Of a stretch of 52,985 nt of DNA, positions 18,802 through 26,691 are shown one piece after another; positions within the stretch are counted from its first letter, which is position 1, and each line of letters begins with the position of its first letter. Under the pieces are notes generated by a model. The model worked only from the letters and a program-made list of their open reading frames with translations. It ran no database searches and was not told the origin of the DNA. Location: assembly GCA_002365595.1 (NCBI GenBank), contig DFAM01000006.1, positions 1 to 52,985 of the forward strand, in the 5' to 3' direction. The translations under genes and the position numbers were made by a program. This DNA is from Acinetobacter sp. UBA3106 (GTDB taxonomy: Bacteria > Pseudomonadota > Gammaproteobacteria > Pseudomonadales > Moraxellaceae).

Positions 18802-19536
18802 ATGCAAAGTAATAACCCCATTTTGACCCGGGTGGAAACCCATAGCGATTTTAACAACACCATGACGGTGCAAGGTGCGATTCAAAAATCGGTGCTTTTG
18901 ACAGTCATTGCTGCTGTGGTTGGTTTATCACTGTTTTTATATAGCTTTATGACCCTGAATATCTCGATTGCCTATTCCGCTGCCATAGTGGGTGCAATCG
19001 GTGGATTTATTCTGGCGTTGATTACTACCTTCAAGCCGAACACTGCACCAACCTTGGCCATTCCTTATGCGCTGTTTGAAGGGGCATTTTTAGGCGGAAT
19101 TTCGGTGGTATTCCAGCTAAAATTTCCTGGAGTTCCTTTACAAGCCTTGCTAGCTACCTTTATCACTACCTTGGTGATGTTTGGCCTGTATCGCTTTCAG
19201 ATTATTCGTGCCACAGAAAAATTTAAAGCGGTGGTGATGTCTGCTTCCATTGCCATTGCTATGGTATTTGTAGTGCAAATGGTCATGGCTTTGGCGTTTG
19301 GCTCAAGTATTCCTTACATTTTTGAAAGCAACTGGTTGGGGATTGGCTTTGCTGCATTTGTCGCAGTGATTGCTTCTTTAAACCTGATTCTGGATTTTGA
19401 CCTGATTGAATCCTCTGCTGCACAATATGCACCAAAAGCAATGGAATGGTTATGTGGCATTGCCATGTTGGCGACTTTGGTGTGGATGTATTACTCCTTC
19501 CTGCGTTTGCTAGGAATGCTATCAGGAGATGATTAA
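18802..19536 (+). CDS. Bax inhibitor-1/YccA family membrane protein
   Basis: An integral inner-membrane protein of 244 residues with about seven hydrophobic segments, ending in the family-typical pattern with an acidic residue in the last spans (LNLILDFDLIESS, then WMYYSFLRLLGML). The BI-1/YccA family includes the E. coli FtsH regulator YccA and a bacterial calcium-leak channel, so a role in membrane quality control or ion leakage is plausible but not shown. It stands alone, ends at a terminator and precedes fabI on the same strand. Confidence 0.88.
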   Translation: MQSNNPILTRVETHSDFNNTMTVQGAIQKSVLLTVIAAVVGLSLFLYSFMTLNISIAYSAAIVGAIGGFILALITTFKPNTAPTLAIPYALFEGAFLGGISVVFQLKFPGVPLQALLATFITTLVMFGLYRFQIIRATEKFKAVVMSASIAIAMVFVVQMVMALAFGSSIPYIFESNWLGIGFAAFVAVIASLNLILDFDLIESSAAQYAPKAMEWLCGIAMLATLVWMYYSFLRLLGMLSGDD

Positions 19537-19578
19537 TCCTTTTCACCATGTCGATTAGCTAAATACGAGATCAATCCG

Positions 19579-19606
19579 AAAATGCTCCCCAATGATGGAG
19601 CATTTT
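19579..19606 (+). terminator. Intrinsic terminator after the BI-1 family gene
   Basis: A ten-pair stem (AAAATGCTCC and GGAGCATTTT) with an eight-base loop, continuing into a T-run. It separates this gene from fabI. Confidence 0.8.
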
Positions 19607-19708
19607 TTATGGTTTTTACACAACAGGTTAAAAAAAGGCGCATTATGCAATTTCGCAAATGCTCCAGAGTTGGCATTATGCTGGTAAATTATTTTGAGTG
19701 AGATTCAC

Positions 19709-20515
19709 ATGGCACAAGGACTATTGGCGGGTAAGCGTTTTCTCATTGCGGGTATTGCAAGTAAATTATCGATCGCATTTGGTATTGCTCAAGCCTTACA
19801 CCGTGAAGGTGCTGAATTGGCATTTACCTATCCGAATGAAAAATTAAAAAAACGTGTTGATGACTTTGCTGAACAATTTGGTTCAAATCTGGTTTTCCCT
19901 TGTGACGTGGCGGTAGATGCTGAAATTGACCAGGCTTTTGCAGAATTGGCAAAACATTGGGATGGTTTAGATGGTGTGGTTCATTCAATCGGCTTTGCAC
20001 CAGCGCATACTTTAGATGGTGATTTTACCGATGTTACCGATCGTGAAGGTTTTAACATTGCCCATGACATCAGTGCTTACAGCTTTATTGCCATGGCACG
20101 TGCAGCTAAACCTTTGCTTAAAGTTCGCCAAGGCTGCTTGCTAACGTTGACTTATCAAGGTTCTGAACGTGTTATGCCGAATTACAACGTCATGGGTATG
20201 GCTAAAGCTTCTTTGGAAGCGGGTGTACGTTATTTGGCGTCTAGCTTGGGTAGTGAAGGCATTCGTGTAAATGCGATTTCAGCAGGTCCAATCCGTACCT
20301 TGGCTGCTTCAGGCATCAAGTCTTTCCGTAAAATGCTCGACCTGAATGAAAAAGTTGCACCACTTAAACGTAATGTAACCATTGAAGATGTCGGTAATGC
20401 CGCATTATTCCTGTGCTCTCCTTGGGCGAATGGTATTACCGGCGAAATCATGTATGTTGATGCCGGCTTTAATACTGTGGGTATGAGCGCCGATTTAATG
20501 ATGGATGGTGAATAA
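19709..20515 (+). CDS. fabI: Enoyl-[acyl-carrier-protein] reductase (NADH)
   Basis: Last reduction step of each fatty-acid elongation cycle. The 268-residue short-chain dehydrogenase has the FabI pattern: a nucleotide-binding start GIASKLSIAFGIA, HSIGFAP near residue 90 (the glycine linked to triclosan sensitivity in other FabI enzymes), and the catalytic YNVMGMAK with tyrosine and lysine spaced as in FabI. The ATG at 19709 gives the normal FabI N-terminus MAQGLLAGKRFLI; an upstream TTG in frame is not needed. A repeat element and a terminator shared with secB follow. Confidence 0.97.
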   Translation: MAQGLLAGKRFLIAGIASKLSIAFGIAQALHREGAELAFTYPNEKLKKRVDDFAEQFGSNLVFPCDVAVDAEIDQAFAELAKHWDGLDGVVHSIGFAPAHTLDGDFTDVTDREGFNIAHDISAYSFIAMARAAKPLLKVRQGCLLTLTYQGSERVMPNYNVMGMAKASLEAGVRYLASSLGSEGIRVNAISAGPIRTLAASGIKSFRKMLDLNEKVAPLKRNVTIEDVGNAALFLCSPWANGITGEIMYVDAGFNTVGMSADLMMDGE

Positions 20516-20526
20516 ATTCATCTAAA

Positions 20527-20680
20527 AGCTCCTCCCTTTTTTAAAGAGAGGTTGGGAGGGATTCTGTAATCTCCCCAAACCTCTCTTCCACAGGGAAATG
20601 AAGGGTGCTGTTCTCATAAAGAGGGAACTGTTAAAAATCCCCCTCATTCCCCCTTTGGCAAAGGGGGAGGCTTTAAAAAG
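20527..20680. repeat. Palindromic C/T-G/A-rich repeat element, copy A
   Basis: Intergenic sequence with two hairpin-forming arms, about 20529-20561 and 20638-20672 (for example CCCCCTTTGGCAAAGGGGG). They are in inverted relation and related to three other loci in this window (27684, 39048 and 44827). It has no coding capacity. Confidence 0.75.
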
Positions 20681-20684
20681 CCAA

Positions 20685-20714
20685 TAAAAAAGACCGCATT
20701 TGCGGTCTTTTTTA
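20685..20714. terminator. Bidirectional terminator between fabI and secB
   Basis: AAAAGACCGC and GCGGTCTTTT pair around a four-base loop, with A and T runs on either side. It serves the convergent fabI and secB transcripts. Confidence 0.85.
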
Positions 20715-20731
20715 CATTCAGGCTTAAGCGA

Positions 20732-21187
20732 TTAAGCCTGACCTTCAGCAGCGGCTGCTTGAGCACGTTGCATGTTTGCTTCAAATTCAGCATCGAAGTT
20801 AATTGGTGTAAGCAGCAATTGCGGGAAGCTGCCTTTAGTGACCATATCATTCACTGCTTCACGTAAGAACGGGAACAGGATATTTGGGCAGTAAGCGCCA
20901 AGAATATATGGAAGGCGTTCTTCTTCAACGCCATCAATCAGGAAAATACCAGCTTGAGTCACATCTACGATAAATGCAGTATCGCCTGCATTATTCGCTT
21001 GAACAACCACTTGTAAGGCCACTTCGTAATGCGTTGCATCAATTTTTTCTGCAGAAGAAGACAGATTGATATTTAATTCCGGCTGCCATTCCTTGGTAAA
21101 AACTTGCGCCCCAGGTACTTCAAAAGAAATATCTTTAGTATAAATACGTTCTAGTGCTAATTGCGGTTGAGCTTGTTGTTCACTCAT
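20732..21187 (-). CDS. secB: Protein-export chaperone SecB
   Basis: A tetrameric cytosolic chaperone that holds presecretory proteins unfolded and hands them to SecA. The 151-residue protein has the family core YTKDISFEVPGA, followed by ILGAYCPNILFPFLREAV, and an alanine/glutamine tail. AAGGA lies seven bases before the ATG. It is the last gene of a rhodanese-grxC-secB cluster, the same order as yibN-grxC-secB in enterobacteria. Confidence 0.97.
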   Translation of the reverse strand: MSEQQAQPQLALERIYTKDISFEVPGAQVFTKEWQPELNINLSSSAEKIDATHYEVALQVVVQANNAGDTAFIVDVTQAGIFLIDGVEEERLPYILGAYCPNILFPFLREAVNDMVTKGSFPQLLLTPINFDAEFEANMQRAQAAAAEGQA

Positions 21188-21226
21188 TCTTTAATCCTTA
21201 ATATGAAGAGGTGACTTAATAAAATG

Positions 21227-21481
21227 TTAAGCCAATAATTCGTTTAATTTTCCTTCACGCTCTAGAGCATAAAGTTGGTCAAAACCACCAATAAATTGGT
21301 CGTTAATAAAAATTTGTGGGACAGTACGGTGATTGGTGCGCTGCATCAATTCAACACGTACTTCAGGCGCTTCGTTAGATAAGTTAATTTCTTTATATTG
21401 AATGCCTTTACGCTCAAGAAGTTGTTTTGCGCGAATGCAATAAGGGCATACGGTGGTGGAATAAATAATTACTTCAGCCAT
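21227..21481 (-). CDS. grxC: Glutaredoxin 3
   Basis: A small glutathione-dependent thiol oxidoreductase of 84 residues. The active site is CPYC at residues 12-15 and the glutathione-binding HRTVPQIF is present. Length and motifs are those of a classic dithiol glutaredoxin. It lies 39 bases before secB and 18 bases after the rhodanese gene on the same strand, consistent with one operon. Confidence 0.95.
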   Translation of the reverse strand: MAEVIIYSTTVCPYCIRAKQLLERKGIQYKEINLSNEAPEVRVELMQRTNHRTVPQIFINDQFIGGFDQLYALEREGKLNELLA

Positions 21482-21499
21482 TCAAATTCTCCAAGCGTA

Positions 21500-21907
21500 T
21501 TATTTGCTTTTAATCAGGGGTAAACCTTGAACTTTCCAGTTGTTGATCCCGCCATCTAAACGATAGCTGTCAGCATGACCGACTTGTTGTAAAGCAGTAC
21601 CTGCGATTTGTCCCAGGTTACAAATAAATACCAGGGGTTGCTCCGCAGATTTTAACTCTTCGATATGACTTGCAATCTGGCTGTATGGAATATTACGGCT
21701 ACCGCTGATATGACCTTCACGGAAATCTTTGGCATCACGTAAATCAATCAGCATGGCATTTTTAGCTTTCACTAAAATGCCTAAAGATTGTGGTGAAATT
21801 TTACGACCATTGCGTTGTCCTTCTAAAACAAAGAACAAAACAACCAACGCCCCAAGTGTTCCAAACAAGAAGGGGTGATTACCCATAAATTCGAACCAAC
21901 GTTCCAC
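21500..21907 (-). CDS. Membrane-anchored rhodanese-like protein (YibN-like)
   Basis: A single-domain rhodanese-like protein of 135 residues with an N-terminal membrane segment (about residues 12-28) and the domain facing the cytoplasm. IDLRDAKDFREGHISGSRNIPY is typical of the fold. The active-site cysteine is present (Cys96 in FICNLGQIAG), but the loop lacks the arginine-rich CxxGxR character of catalytic sulphurtransferases, so classical rhodanese activity is uncertain. Position upstream of grxC and secB matches yibN of E. coli, a membrane protein recently connected with membrane insertion factors. It is the first gene of the cluster. Confidence 0.85.
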   Translation of the reverse strand: MERWFEFMGNHPFLFGTLGALVVLFFVLEGQRNGRKISPQSLGILVKAKNAMLIDLRDAKDFREGHISGSRNIPYSQIASHIEELKSAEQPLVFICNLGQIAGTALQQVGHADSYRLDGGINNWKVQGLPLIKSK

Positions 21908-22000
21908 AAGTCACCTAATTACAATTCAAAATTGCGTAGAGTATAGCCTATAAATATGGCGATCAAAATCACCGCTTCAAGGGCTAAGGGTTAAGAAAAA

Positions 22001-23059
22001 TTAATTTTTTTGCTGCGCTTCGGTAATTTCATCAATTAAACGCAAATAACTATCTAAACGGCGTTGCAAGATTTCACCCGACTCGGCTGCCTGACGCAAA
22101 GCGCATTGTTTTTCATGCTTATGCGTACAGTTGCGGAACTGGCAATGTCCGAGCAGATTTTCAATTTCAGGAAAACCGTGCTGCACCTTGTCTAGTTCCA
22201 AATGCCATAAACCGAATTCACGAATTCCCGGCGAGTCAATCAGTGCCGCACCTTCACCAAATGCAATTAAGCGGGTAGATGTGGTGGTGTGTTGACCAAG
22301 GGCCGAGTTTTCCGAAATGATATTGGTTTTTTGTGCGGCATCTGGAACCATGGCATTAATCAGTGAGCTTTTGCCAACGCCCGACTGACCGACAAAGGCC
22401 ACGGTTTCACCGGCTAGGCGTTTTGCTAGTTCAGTTAAATCACCATCCGATTGAGTTTGCATCACTTCATAACCTAAGGCCTGATATTCTTTGACCAAGT
22501 CTAAAATTGGGTCATTTTCTTTAATTAAATCAGATTTATTGAGTACCAGAAGTGCCGGAATGTCTGCATCGGCACAGGCCACCAGATAGCGGTCAATTAA
22601 ACTCGGTGCAACTTCCGGGAAAGATGCAAAAACAATCACGATCAGGCTGACATTGGCTGCGACCGGTTTGACCTTGTGATAACGGTCAGGACGGGTCAGC
22701 AAGGACTGGCGAGGGTGAATGGCGGTAATGATACCCAGACCGGTATTCGGATCGGCCTGCCATTTAACCCGGTCACCTGTGACCAGCGCTTCCAGATTGG
22801 TACGGGTATGACAGCGCCATACACTGCCGACTTCAATCGGTTTCCAAAAAGGTTCTGGTTCACCTGCTGCAACGACAGGCTTGACCGGATGCTCATCAGG
22901 CGTTGAGAGGGCTTGCACCTCAAGTTGACGACCATAGTGCTGAACCACCAAGCCTTCTAGGTCACTTGAAGTGTCGATTTCTTCTTGACGTGTTTGATGT
23001 TGTTTCTGAATGCGACGTTGCTGCTGTTCAGTTAAACGACGTTTACGAATTAAAGCCAT
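22001..23059 (-). CDS. rsgA: Ribosome small-subunit-dependent GTPase A
   Basis: A late 30S assembly GTPase. The 352-residue protein has the circularly permuted G-domain order that defines the family: LNKSD (G4) comes before GQSGVGKSS (G1), then DSPGIREF (G3). It has a C-terminal zinc-binding region (HCQFRNCTHKHEKQC) and an N-terminal OB-fold preceded by a basic R/K/Q-rich extension. AGGA lies seven bases before the ATG. It is divergent from orn across 125 bases. Confidence 0.96.
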   Translation of the reverse strand: MALIRKRRLTEQQQRRIQKQHQTRQEEIDTSSDLEGLVVQHYGRQLEVQALSTPDEHPVKPVVAAGEPEPFWKPIEVGSVWRCHTRTNLEALVTGDRVKWQADPNTGLGIITAIHPRQSLLTRPDRYHKVKPVAANVSLIVIVFASFPEVAPSLIDRYLVACADADIPALLVLNKSDLIKENDPILDLVKEYQALGYEVMQTQSDGDLTELAKRLAGETVAFVGQSGVGKSSLINAMVPDAAQKTNIISENSALGQHTTTSTRLIAFGEGAALIDSPGIREFGLWHLELDKVQHGFPEIENLLGHCQFRNCTHKHEKQCALRQAAESGEILQRRLDSYLRLIDEITEAQQKN

Positions 23060-23143
23060 TCATATCCTAAAAAAAGCATGGACTAAGAATGGCAAAAATA
23101 GCATGAAGCGGGGTAGGAGTTACAGCCAAGTTGCAATAAATTT

Positions 23144-23151
23144 GCTACTAT
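23144..23151 (+). promoter_or_regulatory. Predicted extended -10 promoter of orn
   Basis: GCTACTAT within TTTGCTACTATAGCGG fits an extended -10 (TGC plus TACTAT), 33 bases before the orn start, in the rsgA/orn divergent gap. Confidence 0.45.
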
Positions 23152-23184
23152 AGCGGTTTTTAAGCCTAATAAGATTGCACATTT

Positions 23185-23739
23185 ATGAGCAGCACTCCTG
23201 ATACCCGCCTGATTTGGATTGACCTGGAAATGACAGGTCTGGATACAGATAACGACCAAATTATTGAAGTTGCAACCATTGTGACTGACGATAACCTGAA
23301 TATTCTGGCGGAAGGTCCGGTGCTCGCTGTGCATCAGTCGGATCGCGTACTCAATGCAATGGATGAGTGGAATACCCGTCAGCATGGACAGTCAGGTTTA
23401 ATTGAGCGGGTACGCCGCAGTAAATTGACCGCGCAAGATGCCGAACAGCAAACCCTGGAATTTCTAAAAAAATGGGTTAATCCAAAATCATCTCCAATGT
23501 GTGGTAACTCGATTTGCCAGGACCGCCGTTTCTTGCACCGTTTAATGCCGGAAATGGAACAGTTCTTCCATTACCGTAACCTGGACGTATCTTCAGTGAA
23601 AGAGCTGGCAAAACGCTGGCGTCCAGAAATTATGAGCGGCTTGAAAAAGAATGCTTCACACCTGGCGATGGATGACATCCGCGATTCGATTGCAGAGCTT
23701 AAATATTATCGTGAATATTTTTTCATTATGAATAAGTAA
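23185..23739 (+). CDS. orn: Oligoribonuclease
   Basis: A DEDDh 3'-5' exoribonuclease that degrades two- to five-base RNAs, including pGpG from cyclic-di-GMP breakdown. The 184-residue length and motifs are typical: WIDLEMTGLD (first two acidic residues), GNSICQDRRFL and HLAMDDIRDS with the catalytic histidine and aspartate. It functionally complements the GGDEF-EAL protein encoded at 12.0 kb by clearing its dinucleotide product, although the genes are not linked. A terminator with a GAAA loop follows. Confidence 0.97.
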   Translation: MSSTPDTRLIWIDLEMTGLDTDNDQIIEVATIVTDDNLNILAEGPVLAVHQSDRVLNAMDEWNTRQHGQSGLIERVRRSKLTAQDAEQQTLEFLKKWVNPKSSPMCGNSICQDRRFLHRLMPEMEQFFHYRNLDVSSVKELAKRWRPEIMSGLKKNASHLAMDDIRDSIAELKYYREYFFIMNK

Positions 23740-23832
23740 CAGGATTCTTTCATCATGCTTTTTAGTTCTTCCTCTGGGAGAAAAATAAAGAGAGCATAAA
23801 CAGTGATGAAAGAGGAGTGAACAGGGTTCAAA

Positions 23833-23858
23833 GAAAAAGGGGCGAAAGCCTCTTTTTT
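23833..23858 (+). terminator. Intrinsic terminator of orn
   Basis: A ten-pair stem with one G-U pair, capped by a GAAA tetraloop and followed by TTTTTT, about 95 bases after the orn stop. Confidence 0.75.
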
Positions 23859-23920
23859 ATGCTTTGTTATAACTGCTGAACGATTCCGAAGAGATAGGTT
23901 ATCGGATTCAGCTGGAATTT

Positions 23921-23928
23921 GATAAAAT
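23921..23928 (+). promoter_or_regulatory. Predicted promoter of tcdA
   Basis: TTTGATAAAAT gives an extended -10 (TGA plus TAAAAT), with a weak -35 (TTATCG) 18 bases upstream. It is 32 bases before the tcdA start. Confidence 0.4.
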
Positions 23929-23960
23929 GCAGCGGTGTTTTTTTAGATGTTAGATGACGA

Positions 23961-24749
23961 ATGACTGATCTTCCTGAAGATGATGAATATGAGCGCCGTT
24001 TTGCCGGGGTGGAAAAAATTTATGGAGATGAGGCTTTTCGTCACTACGAACACAGTCATGTGATAGTGATCGGGATTGGTGGCGTCGGTTCCTGGGCGGT
24101 TGAAGCCCTGGCACGTAGCGGTATTGGTGAACTCACCCTGATTGATATGGATGTGGTGGCTGCATCGAATATTAACCGTCAATTACCGGCCATGGGCTCG
24201 ACCTTGGGCCGGGAAAAAATTGAAGTGATGGCTGAGCGCTGTCATTCGATTAATCCACGGATCAAGATTAATCTGGTGGATGATTACTTAACCCCAGACA
24301 ATGTCCAAGAACTGTTGGCCAACGCCCCCGATGTCGTTCTCGATTGTATTGATGACGTTAAAGCCAAACTGGCGTTAATGCTGCATTGCCGCTTTAACAA
24401 AATTCCTCTAATTGTGTCGGGCGGGGCTGGCGGAAAACTGGATCCTTTAAAAATCCGTGTTGCCGATTTGTCTAAAACTGAACAAGACCCAATGCTGGCG
24501 AAACTGCGTAGTCAGTTACGTGCCAAGGGGATTTGCAAAAAGCCCAAAGAAAAATTTGGCATTAGCTGCGTTTATTCGGTTGATAATCCATTTTCAGGCG
24601 CAGAGGTGTGTGCCAGTGCCGGCTTGCGCTGTGGCGGATATGGCTCGGCTGTAGTGGTGACTTCAAGTTTTGCCATGGTGGCCGTGGCAGAAGTATTAAA
24701 AAAACTGGCATTGAAAAAGCCTAAAACTGAAACTGCTCCATCAGTTTAA
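23961..24749 (+). CDS. tcdA: tRNA threonylcarbamoyladenosine dehydratase
   Basis: An E1-like ATP-dependent enzyme that cyclises t6A to ct6A at position 37 of ANN-decoding tRNAs. The 262-residue protein (E. coli CsdL/YgdL type) has the nucleotide-binding GIGGVGSWAVEAL, the acidic strand LIDMDVV with SNINRQ, DCIDDVKAK, and the conserved SCVYS region with nearby cysteines. The partner csdA/csdE genes are not adjacent. No clear terminator follows, so transcription may continue into the broken kinase gene. Confidence 0.93.
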   Translation: MTDLPEDDEYERRFAGVEKIYGDEAFRHYEHSHVIVIGIGGVGSWAVEALARSGIGELTLIDMDVVAASNINRQLPAMGSTLGREKIEVMAERCHSINPRIKINLVDDYLTPDNVQELLANAPDVVLDCIDDVKAKLALMLHCRFNKIPLIVSGGAGGKLDPLKIRVADLSKTEQDPMLAKLRSQLRAKGICKKPKEKFGISCVYSVDNPFSGAEVCASAGLRCGGYGSAVVVTSSFAMVAVAEVLKKLALKKPKTETAPSV

Positions 24750-24953
24750 ACAGAAAAAAAGATGAAGATGGATGAACGCGATTCTAGCTATTCGGGTTCA
24801 TTCAAACTTTGTATATAAAATAAAAATGCATAAATCACGTATAAATTTATTCAACCTACTTCAACAAAAAAGCCAAAGTATTTTTCTATTATTTGACCTA
24901 AAAATACCACTTATGAATCTGGATCATTTTATTGAATTGCTAAAGGCTACATC

Positions 24954-25487
24954 ATGATGAAACGCATTAATGTGGTCGGGACATCTGCATCGGGTAAAAC
25001 CACATTTTCCAAGGCGATTGCAGAAAAACTCGGGCTACAGCACATTGAGCTGGATGATCTGTTCTGGCAGGACAACTGGCAACAAAGTGCAGATGAGGTG
25101 TTCCTGGCTAAATTGACGACACAAATGAATCACACAGTAACGGGTTATGTGATTGACGGCAATTACTCGCGAAGCATTCCGGTGAAATGGCGCGAGGTTG
25201 ATGTGGTAATCTGGCTGGACATTCCCTTTCATGTCAATATGTGGCAATCGCTAAAGCGGGCAATACAACGTGCAGTAACGGGCCGAACACTTTGGCCAAG
25301 TTCCAATAACACAGAAAGTTTCGGTCGAATGTTAAGCCGGGATTCAATTATCTGGTGAATGATCAAAACCCACCAGAAAAACCGGAAAAAATATTTGAGC
25401 ATGATGGAGGATCCGCAGTATCAGCATATTCGCTGGATCCATTTGAAATCCTCCAGACAGGCTCAGCAGTTTTTAGCCGCTTTATAA
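24954..25487 (+). pseudogene. P-loop nucleotide-kinase-like gene broken by an in-frame TGA
   Basis: An adenylate-kinase-like/topology-modulation (FlaR-type) ATPase gene. The N-terminal part has a Walker A loop (GTSASGKTT, residues 9-17), LDDLFW, YVIDGNYS and VVIWLDIPF. After 134 codons the frame hits TGA at 25356-25358 and then continues open, in the same frame, for 42 more codons to TAA at 25485. The downstream part (IRWIHLKSSRQAQQFL) looks like the normal C-terminus of this family. A TGG-to-TGA change is the simplest explanation. An ATG directly after the TGA could restart a short fragment. Intact length would be about 177 residues. The start overlaps the end of a small upstream ORF as ATGA. 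Confidence 0.82.
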
Positions 25488-25490
25488 AAA

Positions 25491-26534
25491 TTAAAGCCCA
25501 AAATAGTAAGCTAGTACACAAATGATGATTGTCAGCAAAATCAGTTTGATGACCCCGGATGTGCCCACCTTATGTGAGGTATGTGCAGGATGGCTTTTTA
25601 GCTGTGCTGTGCTAGGCGGAATAGCCGCTGCACCATCCAGAGGGTTGGCAACTTCAACTTTGGTCAGTCGTGCGGACTGATAATGATTGGCAACTTTAAC
25701 AATAAATTTTGCAGTTAAATCGTCCAGCTTCTGTGAGAAATGGCGTAAATTCAGCTGTTCTTCGGGTGTTAGTTCACTACCATCGGCATGATAAGGATGC
25801 TGCTGTTGTTGTCTAATATAACCAGATAAAGCCTCTAAACGATGTAAGGTAATATGTGCATAATCTGCCTGATACTCACCTGGCAGTAAAGGCAGATATT
25901 TAGTCTCTAACAATGGTGAGCCATCCGCATTTTCGCTTGCAGTTTTCGGGATGCCATAATAAGGATAGTCGCGATTTGCAGGTTCAATAAAGCCCTGCGC
26001 AAACTTGCTGTCGAATAATTCATTATTGGTATAAATCTGAATGTCATCCCAATTCGGCTGTTGCAGATCGGCCTCAATACGTTTTGCCAGTTTTGAGTTT
26101 AGCTCGAAACGCCAGAAGGTTTCCTGACGGCACTGTTCCTGCTGCGGCTTGGGTGCTTCATAGTCATGATCGGCGCTATACCATTCAGCTAATTCCTTGC
26201 CAAAAATCCAGGCGGTCTTTTTATTCTGCTCGTGACTGACAATAAAATGCGGAATGGCAAGCAATTCGATATTGGCATTCGGGTTTTGCTCATCATTTAA
26301 TAAACTGGAACTATGCAGGCTGATGCGCTGAGTTCCTCGTTTTTTCAGGCCTTCCAGCCAGATTTGAAAATGCTGGGCCAGTAAATGCTGTGACATCAGA
26401 TCACGGAAACGTAAATTATGCTGGTTAAAAATGGCATGTTGTACCCAATGAGTAAAACTCAAATTTTGGCGGAGATACTCATTGCCATATGTAACCAATG
26501 TCAGTTGTTGTTTCCAAATTTGATCGAGTGCCAT
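25491..26534 (-). CDS. Tail-anchored protein of unknown function
   Basis: I do not recognise this family. The 347-residue protein is hydrophilic, rich in glutamine, histidine and leucine, and ends with one hydrophobic segment (IKLILLTIIICVLAYYFGL) at the extreme C-terminus, so it is probably tail-anchored in the inner membrane with the bulk in the cytoplasm. There is no signal peptide and no catalytic motif. An ATG five codons upstream (26549) is an alternative start; neither has a strong ribosome-binding site. It converges on the broken kinase gene with only three bases between stop codons. Confidence 0.75.
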   Translation of the reverse strand: MALDQIWKQQLTLVTYGNEYLRQNLSFTHWVQHAIFNQHNLRFRDLMSQHLLAQHFQIWLEGLKKRGTQRISLHSSSLLNDEQNPNANIELLAIPHFIVSHEQNKKTAWIFGKELAEWYSADHDYEAPKPQQEQCRQETFWRFELNSKLAKRIEADLQQPNWDDIQIYTNNELFDSKFAQGFIEPANRDYPYYGIPKTASENADGSPLLETKYLPLLPGEYQADYAHITLHRLEALSGYIRQQQQHPYHADGSELTPEEQLNLRHFSQKLDDLTAKFIVKVANHYQSARLTKVEVANPLDGAAAIPPSTAQLKSHPAHTSHKVGTSGVIKLILLTIIICVLAYYFGL

Positions 26535-26638
26535 TGTTATTGATCTCATAAATATTGGCTTTATCTTATACTTTTTATAAATCTGGATGCTAATCTAATT
26601 TTTCCTCTATATGGAACTTCATCAATACGTTCAAAAAC

Positions 26639-26647
26639 TGTTAGAAT
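26639..26647 (+). promoter_or_regulatory. Predicted promoter of the pheS-pheT-ihfA operon
   Basis: TGTTAGAAT forms an extended -10 (TGT plus TAGAAT), with TTCATC 18 bases upstream as a weak -35, 45 bases before pheS. The short leader has no room for a phenylalanine attenuator like that of E. coli. Confidence 0.45.
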
Positions 26648-26691
26648 ATGGGGTTTTATTATATTTTTAAATTGTTGCTTTGAGAGTTACT

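Noticed and set aside
26541..26691. Phenylalanine attenuator leader in front of pheS
   Set aside because: The likely transcript leader is only about 45 bases, and I saw no phenylalanine-rich leader peptide and no terminator hairpin.
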